DNA of 64,000 nucleotides. Origin: Filosporella fistucella. Lineage: Eukaryota; Ascomycota; Leotiomycetes; Helotiales. The stretch's first letter is position 1. Each line of letters begins with the position of its first letter. The DNA lies in NCBI GenBank assembly GCA_030077755.1, contig JAQJZZ010000018.1, positions 1,922,001 through 1,986,000 of the forward strand, read 5' to 3'. The notes beneath the pieces are model-generated. The model had not been told where the DNA came from. It did not search any database and saw only the letters and a program-made list of their open reading frames with translations. This document shows, in pieces, positions 23,079-34,346 of this stretch. The position numbers and the translations under genes were made by a program.

Positions 23079-23910
23079 TCTTGCGATATGATGATTTTCT
23101 ATGGGTGGATTATGGAAATTAGGGTCGGCTCATAGTGGTTCTTTGGACATGAATACAAGGCGTCGAAAAGTGGCTGAATATACCAAAGGTTGCGTCTATC
23201 CGAATGAGATTCTGCTGTTGTGTATGTGGTGAAAATGACAGCGTCACAAATCTCATGGACCAAGCCGGATAGTCTGGCTTCGAGGTTTGGTAGTATCTGG
23301 CATATCCAAGCTAGCTTGTCGGAAAGTCATTGAATTACTGTAGCCTGAGACTCTTTCCTCTCCGTACTCATTGACATTTCTTTCGTGTTAGTCTTCCGGT
23401 AAATTTACGTTACTCTCACTATGAGCAAGAATCGGCTCCCAAATATCGCGAGGCAAGATGCCGTCTCTTCCATACTGTTAGGCACTCGTGCACGTCATGT
23501 GCATCACGCCCAATACGCGCTCCACGAATATCAGTCACAACCTTCATAATTGCACCTCAATTGGTGGAAGTTAGGTTTTGGCGAGCTTGGGCTGGGGTTG
23601 TTACTTGTTCAACTATCTCAGAAACATATGCGCAGCGAAGCCAGACATGGCATAGGACATCAACGTCATCATCTCTCTCGTAATCTTCACGGACTCCACC
23701 ATGTCTTACAATCTGCTCTGCTGAGTAATTTGAATCTCCATTTGGGCATGAATCAATCTTCTAGATGCCAAAGAGAGTGACTTGAGATTGACGCCTGTCC
23801 GAATCGAGCATAGTTCACCGAAAATCCATACCACTGCGGGGAAATAAGGATCCAAAAATTATATACCAGCTAAATCAGCAATCAAAGGTTATGACCATTG
23901 ACCTACGCTC
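23079..23910. other. Intergenic region between SmD2 and dihydroxyacetone kinase (convergent 3' ends)
   Basis: Two genes end toward this region. ORFs such as 23550-23780 are short and without family resemblance. Nothing else was recognised. Confidence 0.5.
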
Positions 23911-25807
23911 TCAAACCATCTCATAATCAGACTCGCCAGTTTTTATGCCAGCGAGACCCAAGAAGAATTCACTCAAGCCCCAAGCTCCAGGATCAGGGAC
24001 TTGCTCAAAACCTGAACCACCAATATATACTGTTCGTCCCAAACTGGCTTTCATGCCTTTTGTTCCCTCAGCCCCCTTTCTGGATGCTTCGGCAGCCTTC
24101 TTGAGATCCCCAGACGAAGCCAGTGTCTCGATGAATGGATGAAGTGCATCAACCAAGGTTCTGTCACCTGGTTGGGCTGGTGTGTAATTTGATAGAGACT
24201 TAGCTGATTGTTGGAGTGCCGCTGCCCACACTTTTGCGGATGTTTCACCTGATCCTTGTTGCCGCAATGAATGGACAAGTGTATTGAGGAAGATTGCATA
24301 GAGAGCTCCAGATGTTCCATCCATATTGTTCTCCACTACTTGGACGATCTTGCCAAGGTCTACAACTGGATCACCGGACAGCTTGGTGCCAGAGATCAAT
24401 TTTAAAACAGCTGCATAGCGTCAGTATTCCGTTCATAGAACCGATAGATGAGCATTTCAAGTTCATCCTAACCAATATCATCTGATATGTGATTGTGTTG
24501 AAGGATTTATCGATAGAAGAATGGGACATACCTTCAGCTCCTCTCTTCAAGCCAATACCACAGTCGCCATCACCAACAACTGTATCATACTTGGTAACAT
24601 CCGGCTCAGCAGCAATAACTCTCTCCAGAGCAGTAGTCAGAGCCTTCTTCGTCACCTCGGGGTCAAGCTTCAGCTCGCTAGGCTTGACTTCTTCTGTAGA
24701 AGCAGCAGAGGTTTCCCTTGTTTGGGTTGATTTTGCCTCCCAAGTCTCTTTCCTAATCGGCGCAGCCCAACCAGCTGCTTCAGAAGGCGCATCGAGTAAT
24801 TGCAACATACTTGGCCCACCAATATCTGTGTTGACAACGTTCAAAATTGAAATGCTGAAGCCAAGTCCGTTAAGACTTGTCATATAGGTTCCAGCGAGGA
24901 TTCGAACTGGCTTGATATTGTAAGACTTTTCCAATTGGCCAACCACTTCGGCTGTGATTCCTCCCAGCTCGAGGACACTGACTCCACCAAGATTGTTGAT
25001 CAACAAAACCACCTCGTTCGAGTTGACATTCAGAAAAGAACGATCTTTGTCTTTTGAGTCCAGTAGCTGTGACAGCATAGTCTTAACAAGCTCAGGAAGC
25101 TGAACTTTCGCTCTCCCGCTCCCAGGCTCGTTGTGGATACCCATTCCAATTTCAACTTCCTCGCTTTGAAGAGTCTCTTCCGAGTTTGGATCAACTGGGC
25201 CTCTTCCAGGAACATGGACATGGTCCAAACTTGCTCCAACACTGATGAGATTGTCCGAAGTAAGCTTGGCAACTTTGTAAACATCCTTCAAACTGGCACC
25301 AGTTGCTGCTAACGCTCCGGATATTTTATGTACCAGCACTGTTCCAGCAATGCCTCGTCTGCCAACCTTTCCTGCCTTCTCTCTGCCCACTCCAACATCG
25401 TCGCCGACGACCAGCATCTCGACGTTCAAGCCAGCCGCCTTAGCTTTCTCAACTCCCATGCCAAAGTTGAGAACATCTCCGGTGTAGTTCATGACAGTAA
25501 CCAAGATTCCTTTATCGCCATCCACTCTTGACATTATAGCTTTTCGAATTTGTTCTGCACTGGGAGATGCAAATATGGTACCGGCAACTGCAGCAGAGAG
25601 TAAACCATCTCCAACAAAAGCTCCAAAGCTTGGTTCATGACCACTTCCTCCTCCAGAGATGATTGAGACTTGAGCAGCATGACCAGGGCGTCTGTAGATG
25701 ATTTTGTTCTCGACATCAAGAGCGACGGAAGGGTTGGTGATAGTGAGAGCTTGAAGAGCTGTGTTCACCAAATGGGTTGCATCGTTGATAAAGTGCTTGG
25801 CAGACAT
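23911..25807 (-). CDS. DAK1: Dihydroxyacetone kinase (ATP-dependent, DhaK-DhaL type)
   Basis: This enzyme phosphorylates dihydroxyacetone to DHAP in glycerol metabolism and detoxification; it is cytosolic. Exons on the minus strand are 25807-24532 and 24410-23911, joined over a 121-base intron, giving 591 residues, the usual size. The DhaK domain (~1-340) has the Gly-rich substrate loop SGGGSGHEPSFGAFVGDG (~51-68) and a His-containing segment ASLDHVHVPGRG (~192-203), where the covalently substrate-binding His is expected. The DhaL domain (~385-591) has the Mg-ATP motif VVGDGDCGIGLKRGAEA (~411-427), completed across the intron, and SGALYAIFLNTL downstream. A low-complexity linker (~355-380) joins the domains. 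Missing the intron would truncate the protein right after the DhaL metal-binding loop. Confidence 0.93.
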
Positions 25808-26533
25808 GATTGTAGAATTGGAGGTATTGAGGAATGCTTAGAGTTCGATTATACCGGGAGCATGGAGAGATTTAATATACCGGTGCACGAAACAACAACT
25901 TGGGGTAACCGGAGCATGTCGCCCATTGCTGTCAGCCCATAGCGATCTGAGCAGGCTATTGAAGCGGGGCAACCTGGGGGTTCGTCCAAATATCGGGGAG
26001 GCAAGTGAGGGGTATTGAGCTCCCCTGCACAGGACAATTAACTTCATGACAGGCCCCACCCTAAGCTATTCCATGTTCGAGGGAATTCGTGTTACGGAAA
26101 AGTAAGTGCCATACCATATACATGTGATTAATATTGATACGTTTCATTTGACGAATATAGAAATCTATAAGACTCAAAGTCACTGTTCAATAAAATATTT
26201 GTATTTAGGTCAGGCATTTTTTGGATCAGCGCCGAGTTATTCTCGAAAGATTCCATTTGAACACTTAATTATGTCGTTTATAACGCTTTTAAAATAAGTA
26301 AATGCATGAGATCATGCAATTTATTCCCTCCTAGATACCTTATCCTCATTGAAAAATATGGATTTATTTTCTTTCCTTTTTCTTTGTCTTGATAATTCTC
26401 TTCTCTTGTGGCGCTTGCTTTTCCGTGAGACATGCTATGCCCCTCCACTAGCTTCGGAAAACCTTCCGAACATTCGCTGAGCCGCAGCAACGTCAAAGAA
26501 TTTCTGTCGGGTCGAAACCCCCACCACATCACA
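25808..26533. promoter_or_regulatory. Divergent intergenic region between dihydroxyacetone kinase and CSL4
   Basis: Both genes start from this ~725-base gap. The left half is GC-richer; the right half (26100-26360) is AT-rich. No specific factor site was recognised, and an open frame upstream of CSL4 begins at 26432 (see that entry). Confidence 0.5.
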
Positions 26534-27233
26534 ATGGCGCAAATATCCTCAGTCGCCGTACCAGGCCAGCTTTTAGGACCCACCAGCGAGTACAATCCAG
26601 GCGCAGGAACTCACGTCCACAATTCGAATCTTTATGCTTCAATTCTCGGTCCAGTCACAAAGACGAACGTGCCAAAGCCTGCCGGACCTCAAAAACGTCT
26701 AACGAAGATCACACCAGTTGCTCCAGCTGTTCTACCTACGCTCTCCATTGAGAGAAGCATATCTGCTGCGAATGCAAAGCCTACGGGAGACAGGTCGAAG
26801 ACAGAGATTTTGCCAGAAGTCAATAGCATTGTGCTGTGCAGAGTTACGCGGATAGCACCAAGACAAGCCACTGTTGCGATTCTGGTGGTAGGAGAGACAG
26901 TTCTAGATGGAGAATGGCAGGGCCTGATTCGGGTTCAGGATGTCAGGGCCACTGAGAAGGATAAAGTCAAAATCTTTGAGAGCTTTAGACCTGGAGATAT
27001 CGTCCGAGCCGTGGTGGTAAGTTATTCGGGCGAATAAGTTTAGCAAGATCTAAGAAGCATAGATATCATTGGGAGACCAATCGAATTATTACCTCTCGAC
27101 AGCTAGCAACAATTTGGGTGTTATCATGGCAACAAGCGAGGCTGGCAATCCTATGTATCCAGTCAGTTGGAAGGAATATAAGGATCCGGAGACAGGTGCT
27201 AGTGAGAGCAGGAAAGTCGCCAAACCATTTTAG
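26534..27233 (+). CDS. CSL4: Exosome cap component Csl4
   Basis: This is an RNA-binding cap subunit of the nuclear and cytoplasmic RNA exosome (human EXOSC1). Exons are 26534-27016 and 27063-27233 with a 46-base intron, giving 217 residues. The N-terminal domain starts MAQISSVAVPGQLLGPTSEY. The S1 RNA-binding domain is VNSIVLCRVTRIAPRQATVA, then GLIRVQDVRATEKDK and FRPGDIVRAVVISLGDQSNY, where the last part crosses the intron. The C-terminal domain reads NNLGVIMATSEAGNPMYPVS followed by WKEYKDPETG, with RKVAKPF at the end, as in the family. An in-frame ATG at 26432 would add 34 residues; I prefer 26534 because family members begin just before the VPG motif. Confidence 0.93.
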
Positions 27234-27612
27234 ATGTGGATGCTATAGTTGTCACTTGGCTGTGATGGTGATTTAGTGGAAGGCGATTTCTGTTTCTGGT
27301 CCTTTTGTCAAAGCATAGCGTCTGGCGTTTCATTCTTACAGTTGCCCTCAATACCATGACCTTTTTTCCCAACCACTTTTCTCAAGGTGTATTTGAAACA
27401 GCCAAAGAATATCATTCACAACCCATCAAACTTTCCGACTTCTAGATACTCTCTCGCCCGCTCTAGTTCGCCGCTACCCACTTACTCCATTGAGATAGGC
27501 GTCTGACAGCCACGAGATATATACATGAGACTTTGAAATCCAATTAGTAATTTGGTTGATGTGTTTCTTAAATGCAATTAATTACTTCGAAAAATCCCCG
27601 AACAAATAGTTG

Positions 27613-27813
27613 AATCCTCGCTCAAAAAATAAATCGAAGAAAAGCCAAAAAATTCCTCATTCCAAATCGGGAAAACTCTAGCCTCCCAGTCGAACAGGGA
27701 GACCGTAGAAAACCCTCCGGTGAGGATTTTTGAAGCTGGGTGATTTTATTTGTACGTTGATATCATCGTCTTGTCAACAGACCACTACGCCACATTTTTA
27801 TGTGGTCGTCCCT
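27613..27813 (-). mobile_element. tRNA-headed SINE-like element, copy A
   Basis: On the minus strand this ~200-base segment begins with a perfect Pol III A-box match (TGGCGTAGTGG, 27792-27782). It contains the core CTTCAAAAATCC (27735-27724) and GGGTTTTCTA (27715-27706). A B-box-like TGTTCGACTGG follows in a stem of up to 7 bp, then a T-rich tail and GAGGATT (27619-27613). The same landmarks occur in the same order in copy B at 35.4 kb on the plus strand. A working tRNA is excluded: the 5' and 3' flanks do not pair as an acceptor stem. No clear target-site duplication was found. The boundaries are approximate. Confidence 0.5.
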
Positions 27814-28332
27814 ATGGCCTGATTCATGGAAGTGTTATTCAGATACATATGTATCTGAGTGGGAGGCCATTGAGTTCGTGAAATTTTGTAGCCGCTTATT
27901 AGTTCTGACTCCCGTCTGTTCTTTTCAATATCAAGCGGCTCTCATATCCATTTCCAGATCAGGTTTCAAACTTCCTCCATCCTTATAAGTGTCCTCGAAG
28001 CCACAATATTATTTCTTGAATTTATTCTGGCTTTTTCAGCGTTGCCATTCACGTTCGCGTTCGCGTTTCTTTCTGTTTTGTTTACTAGACGGTCGGACGA
28101 GTAAATCCAATTGCCCAACCCACGCATGGAAATAGCTGGACGAATAGTTAAAAAAAACTAGTAATTGATCTCAGGCAAATGCATTGAACTAATTTGTGTC
28201 TCGGTGAAGTTCCTGGCGTAGTGGAATGGAAACTGTAGCTAGCTCTGACTAGATCTGTAGGTCACGTGCTGCGTGTCATAAACCCTGCTCCGTGCCACTT
28301 TAGCAAGCGCGTTTTCGGAAATCGCGGTCGCG

Positions 28333-28340
28333 ACGCGAAA
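28333..28340 (+). promoter_or_regulatory. SCB/E2F-like box (ACGCGAAA) upstream of PIF1
   Basis: ACGCGAAA contains the SBF consensus CRCGAAA and overlaps the MCB core. It lies 86-93 bases before the first PIF1 ATG. G1/S control of a DNA helicase is plausible but unproven. Confidence 0.35.
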
Positions 28341-28425
28341 CACTCTGGGAAGGAACAAATTGACATTCCAAGCCATTCCTGCTTGATGGATTGAATAATT
28401 CTCAAGCTCACACTCTACCGGTTGT

Positions 28426-31356
28426 ATGCAGACTGGCTTTGTCCGTCTCCAAGCCTTCCCTCTTGCTGCTCAGGATCTGCTTGCAAGGTGCTGGAAGGCT
28501 CGAATAACCGCTTATCGACCGACGACCCTCAATGCATCGAATCCAGTCCGCCCATATTCCTCGATCGCAGACGCCATGTTGAATCGTGCAGCAAAGGCCT
28601 TTGAGCCTCCAAAGTCGAAGAACGATGCGCTGGCGAAGCAATTGTTCCCCTCCAGCAGCCCGTCGCAGGATGGCAATATCAAAGATGTTTTCAAGAAAAA
28701 GAATACCCAAACCTCACAATCGATTGGAGGATTCACGAACTACACCAATCCAACAACTGCACTCCGCTCGAAGTCTCCAAACGTCACTGCGAGAGTCGGT
28801 TTGAACGGCAAAACTCTTAGTGTATCCTCTGTTTCCTCGAACTCTGCTGGGCTGTCATCGCTTTTCAGCAGGAAGGATTCTTTTCAAAATACCGCCAATA
28901 CGATAGACCTTACGAACGACGAACCCCTAAAACAGAGAAACTCACAGATCCACCATACAGCCATTGTTTTTGACGAGAATGATTTCTCCGATGATGCAGA
29001 CTTGGACTTAGATATGGAATATGAGCTGCCAATAACGATGGCACCGCCCAAACCTCCAGCTCCAAAACCTGCAGCTCCACAACCTTCGCCTTACGAATTA
29101 CCTAAACTCAACCCGCCACCACAAGACCAAAATCCTACAAGCAGCGCCATTACCTGGTCATCCTCTTCCCCTTCACATAAAAGAACGCCACCCGGTGCGT
29201 TGAGAAGACAGCGCGAGGTAGAAGCTTCTCAGGATGCAGATATCAATCCTCGTCCAGCTAAGCGAAGGACTTTGCCATGGGCCGCAAAACGTGCGGAGGA
29301 GGCAGAGCTTGCTGAAATGAAAGAGGAGAGGGAACTTGCTCTCGCTGCGATAGCTTCGTCAGCCTCAGCCAAGAAACTATGTTTTCGGTGTAGGAAGACT
29401 GGGCACCATATGGATGACTGCCCTGAGCCCAAATCTAAAGGCAACGTACTTGAATATACTCCCGCTCCCAAAGAGAAGCGAATGCCTTGGAATACCACTG
29501 GCAGTGCAATCGCCGAGGAAAAGAAGAAGTTCAAGGATAAGCAGAAAGCAAGGAAGAGTGATGGAGCAACCGAAGCTCCTCAGCGAGCGAAAGCTAAGGC
29601 TGTTTTGGCTCCTATAACTTTGAGCGGAGAGCAGCAAAGAGTACTTAAGTTGGTTGTGGACGAGAAAAAGAGTGTGTTCTTTACTGGATCTGCTGGAACA
29701 GGCAAGTCGTCTCTATTTTCCCATCCCCTTGTTTCTCTATCTCCTCTACGTTAGTTTGTGCTACTAACTTGTCATCTAGGTAAATCGGTATTAATGCGAT
29801 CCATCATTGGTGAGCTGCGAAAAAAGTACAGCCGGGAGCCAGATCGTGTTGCGGTTACAGCTTCGACGGGTCTCGCTGCATGTAACATTGGTGGTGTAAC
29901 TCTCCACAGCTTTGGGGGCATTGGCCTTGGCAAGGAGGATGTTCCAACACTGGTAAAGAAGATCAAGAGGAACCCCAAAGCCAAGAATCGCTGGCTTAGA
30001 ACGAAGATTCTGATCATCGACGAAGTTTCTATGGTTGATGGAGATTTATTTGACAAGTTAGAAGGCATTGCAAGAGCCATGCGTAACAATGGGCGACCTT
30101 TTGGTGGTATTCAACTTGTGATCACTGGTGATTTCTTTCAATTACCACCTGTACCTGATTATGACAAAAAAGACCGCGCTATCAAGTTTGCATTTGATGC
30201 TGGGACTTGGTCAACGGCAATACATCATACCATTGGTCTGACCGAGGTTTTCCGTCAGAAAGATCCAGGTAGGATGGCTCTCGTATCATACTGTAGAGCG
30301 GTTGCTAATGGGAACTTAGTATTTGCAAATATGCTCAATGAAATGCGTCTGGGCAAGATCACCAATGAAACAATAGCAGCTTTTAGGAAGCTCAGCAGAA
30401 AGCTAAATTACGAGGACTCTTTGGAGGCAACCGAATTGTAAAGTCATGTTCACTTCTGTTCCATGCAGAGCTAACTTTTGCATAGATTCCCTACCAGAAA
30501 CGAAGTCGAAAATTCCAATGCTTTCAAGATGCGTGCTTTGCACGGGAAAGCTTACAATTATGAGGCTCGTGACACTGGTACCATTACCGATGTTGCCATG
30601 CGCGAAAAATTGCTTGCCAACATGATGGCACCGAAGACTCTGCAACTGAAGAAAGGTGCACAAGTGATGCTTATCAAGAACATGGATGATGGCCTCGTCA
30701 ACGGGTCTCTGGGTAAGGTAGTAGCATTCATGAGCGAGAAGACATTTGAACTATATGATGCGCATCCAGATATGTTTGGTGAAGACATTAGTTCTGTAGA
30801 TGTCGATGAGGAAGTTATGCGAGCACGAATGAGTCTTAAGTCCTTTTCGAAGAAAGAACCCAATTCAAACGAGGACTATCCCCTCGTTCGATTTATTGCG
30901 GCCGACGGAACTAGTCGGGATCTACTTATCTTACGAGAAGAATGGAAGATCGAATTACCGAATGGGGAGATTCAAGCTCAGCGCTCCCAACTGCCACTCA
31001 TCCTAGCATGGGCATTGTCCATCCATAAGGCTCAAGGTCAGACTCTTGAACGAGTTAAAATTGATCTCAAGAAGATTTTCGAGAAGGGTCAAGCTTATGT
31101 TGCACTCAGTCGAGCAACGAGCCAGGAAGGTCTGGAAGTTCAAAATTTCGACAAGAATAAGGTTATGGCTCATCCGAGAGTCGCTCAGTTTTACAACAGT
31201 CTGTATAGTGTTAATAAGGCTTTGGAACATCCAACAGTCGCCAAGCCTATTCCAGCAAAGAAAGCATCGACCTATGAAGAAGACTTCATGAACGCAGAAC
31301 AGGTCAATGGCTTTGACTTCGACGAGGAAGAGGAGGCAATGGCGGCGTATGGTTAA
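28426..31356 (+). CDS. PIF1: PIF1-family 5'-3' DNA helicase with CCHC zinc knuckle
   Basis: This superfamily-1B helicase acts on telomeres, G-quadruplexes, Okazaki-fragment flaps and mitochondrial DNA. Exons are 28426-29701, 29780-30268, 30320-30437 and 30486-31356 (917 residues). The first intron is GC-AG (ACAG|GCAAGT) with a perfect TACTAAC branch; it interrupts Walker A, which reads [11 protein letters not shown] (~421-431) after splicing. The second intron (51 bases) lies between FRQKDP and [13 protein letters not shown]; the third joins LEATEL to FPTRNEV. Walker B is IIDEVSM (~504-510); [10 protein letters not shown] and [16 protein letters not shown] follow, with YVALSRATS near the end. 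A CX2CX4HX4C knuckle (C319, C322, H327, C332) sits in the disordered N-terminal half. The first ~50 residues look like a mitochondrial presequence, and an in-frame Met51 could start a nuclear form. Confidence 0.93.
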
Positions 31357-32149
31357 GAAGAAGTTCCTTGATGCTGTGGACTATATCACGTCAAGTGTAT
31401 GACATTTTGGGGGAGAAGTGGAATGCTGCTCAGAAGGCAGCCTCTCGTGATGAAGAAGAGAGCAAACTTAGACTGGTTTTGTTCCTAGTAAGGGCATGGG
31501 CATCGTTAGAGCTGCGGTTGGGAATTAATTATGAAGGCGATAAAATATAGAAAACCAGCCCATAGTGTCTGGCGCCTCGGGGACGAATCCCTCGATCAAA
31601 AAAATTGAAAAACCAAATGGCAACACCAATACCCAAAAAATTACTCCCTTTTATTTCATTGCCTGCTCCAACACTCCTATGCTGATTTTGATAGGCCCCT
31701 GGCAAAGATCAATGGAAGAACAAGCTTGCAAGTACAGACCATATGCAATATAAAGCAAAGTAAGTGACAACCAAAACTACGCGGGGTGAAAGGCGAGGTG
31801 GACTATAATATCAAATATAAGTTTGGCTTGGCAATGATGCACCAGGGCTGGGGTGAAGCTTTTACAAACAGTTTATCGATAAGCAAACCGGGGGGAATCT
31901 GGCGTGCCGTCAATTGCCCGAAAATATACTTTTGTCTCACCCACGCGACTTCCTTCCCAACCAACATAAATTCTCCACTTTGCGGAATACGGTTTGTGCA
32001 ATAAACTTCAAGAGAACGCCAAGTTATCGTATCCATCGAATCCACCGAATTCCAACATATTTCTCGCACGACTTTGACCCCCTCAGCTGTACGACATAGC
32101 ACCCAGGGATCTGAGACGGTGGGACACAACTCTACAAACGAGCCCGACG
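31357..32149. other. Intergenic region between PIF1 and EDC3
   Basis: This is the PIF1 3' flank and EDC3 promoter. ORFs at 31786-32129 on both strands are short and unconvincing. Nothing else was recognised. Confidence 0.5.
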
Positions 32150-34346
32150 ATGTCGAACACGTTTATCGGGCTCACCATGCTGGTGACGCTCAGCTCTCCG
32201 CGTGGCGCCCAATTGCGCGGCGTTGTGAGCGGTATTGAGCCTGGAAAAAGCTTGACCTTGCGAAATGGTAATAGTCTTTACGTTTGTACTTCACAAAAGT
32301 CAATTGCTGATCCATCTGCACTATAGTTGTCTGCCCCGCGAATGGAAAGTATGTGCCCGAGTTCACGATCAACGCAGCAGAGATTGTAGAGCTGGTAGAA
32401 GCTTCGAACGAGAACCTGCCTTCCTCTGTTCAAATTCCTCGAGCTAGTCCCGTACACAAGGCGAAACACTTTGAGGACCCTGCCATCGTGAGCGTAGGCA
32501 AACGACCTACTCCTGTCAGTAGCGCCGGTAATCACCGACCTTCTATACCTTCACAATGGAGCTCTACTTCTATGGAACGTCAGGATTCAGCTAGGACAGC
32601 TGTTGGAAGAGAGGACAGGACTCTTCGAGACATCACTCCAGCTGCCACCTTGCTGGAGCCTATGCGAAAGATTAGTGTTAAAGAGGAGATTGATGAAGCT
32701 GCCGATGGTCTTATACTAGAGGAACTAGAGGCAGAGGCAGAAGTGAATCCTGAGCGTCCAGCAGTGAAGTCTCAGCAGAAGCGACCAAGGGCACGCGGTG
32801 CAAGGAAGAATCGTCGAAATGGCGCAGAAGATACACACGATCCATCTGCTACACCTGCAAAGGAAACTGTTAAGTCTAAAGGTTGGAGACAAACGCCACT
32901 TTTGGAACCCAACCCTTCGTTTCAACCTTTTTCAACACTTAAGAATAGACGCAGAAATGGGAAGATGGACGAGAATGGCTGGGCCACTGAGGATGCTACT
33001 GATGTGCAGGATATGGGAGAATTTGACTTTGAGAACAGCAACAGGAAATTTGATAAGCGGAATGTTTTTAGCGAGATTCAAGCAGAAGACAGCATTGCTG
33101 ATGAGGATCGTTTGGTAGCACACAATAGGCTACCACGAGCAAAACCTGGGACTGCGGGTGGGAAGAACCTTCACTACACCGAGAATGTCTTAGAGGGAAC
33201 GAATGGGAGCGTCAAGGCGAAGAATGATGCTTGGAAGAGTGAGGCCGACACAAGTGACGTAGAAGGCAGGGCAAGTCAACGAGGCTCTGGTAGTGGTAGA
33301 CTTTCTTCTCGTCGTGCTGAGAGCAAATTATCGATTAATCGCCGACCAATCTCACGCAAAGGAAGTGGTGGTGGTTTTGCTCAACCTGCTCGCACTGTCT
33401 CTGTACGTTCTTCCATTCCTTCTCAGGTGACCTTGCTAATTGCTATTAGATGCCAGTTGCTCCTTCGAAGCCATCATTCTTTCTCGTTCCATCCGACCGT
33501 CGTTGCGAACCCATCTCAGCTTTGCAAATGCTCAACCTGGAAAATATCGCTGATAATGAGCTCGGACTTTCTGAGGATATGATGACTGAAAACGCAGGTA
33601 GGGGAATTGCGGAAGTTGCTCTGTCAGCTCTCAGTACCGGTAATCGTGGCTTGACACACGGCAAGAATGCTACTGTTCCGACTGTTGTTGTCTTTGCTGG
33701 AAACAACAAGAGTGGCCTTCGGGCTGTTGCAGCTGGCAGGCATATCAGAAATCATGGCGTTAATGTTGTCGTCTGTGTTCTTGGCATAGAACGAGAGACA
33801 GAACTTCTCGTGGGACTGAGACGTCAGATCAAAGTCTTCCGTAGCTTTGGTGGTAAGATTGTCACAAAGGTCGAACTTCTGGAGTTCGTCAAAAATCTGG
33901 CCGCACCAGTACAACTCATCATCGATGGTCTTCTCGGTCTCACGATCTCCTTTGAAGAATTGAGACTTGGCGATCAGACCACCGCATACGAGCTCATCGC
34001 CTGGGCAAACCGAAGTAAAGCGGAAGTTATAGCAATTGACATACCCACCGGCATCGATCCAACATCGGGGAAGATCAGCATTATCGACGGACGACAGCTC
34101 TACATACACGCTAACTATGTTGTTGCTATGGGAGCTCCCAAAAAAGGTCTGCTTGAAGCAATGTCTTTTGGCGAGGGCATTCCAGATGACGATGCTTCAT
34201 CCAAGGGTAATGAGTGGCAACTCTTTGTCGCTGATATTGGTCTTGGTGCTGCAGTCTGGAAGAAAGCTGGCACGAGAGTTCGAAGAGGTGTGGAATTTGA
34301 AGGAAGCTGGGTTCTTGGGATGAGATTCCAGGGAGTAGCGGAGTAA
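32150..34346 (+). CDS. EDC3: Enhancer of mRNA-decapping protein 3
   Basis: This is a scaffold of cytoplasmic P-bodies that binds Dcp2 and Dhh1 and stimulates decapping. Exons are 32150-32267, 32327-33402 and 33450-34346 (introns of 59 and 47 bases), giving 696 residues. The N-terminal LSm-like domain (~1-75) is split by intron 1 (MSNTFIGLTMLVTLSSPRGA; LTLRN joined to VVCPANGKYVPEFTI). A disordered, charged linker follows. The FDF motif is at ~271-300 (GEFDFENSNRKFDKRNVFSE). The C-terminal YjeF-N domain (~405-690) is recognisable from LNLENIADNELGLSEDMMTE, VVFAGNNKSGLRAVAAGRHI and AIDIPTGIDPTSGK. Without intron 1 the protein would lack a proper start, since the open frame then begins at a GTG. 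Confidence 0.92.

Larger units (their letters stand above)
27234..28425. other. Intergenic region between CSL4 and PIF1
   Basis: It contains a short interspersed element copy (27613-27813, separate entry) and, near the PIF1 start, a CACGTG word (around 28264) and an ACGCGAAA box (28333-28340). No protein gene was recognised. Confidence 0.55.

Noticed and set aside
27681..27705. GC hairpin read as a bacterial-type terminator
   Set aside because: The DNA is eukaryotic, and the stem falls inside the SINE-like element.
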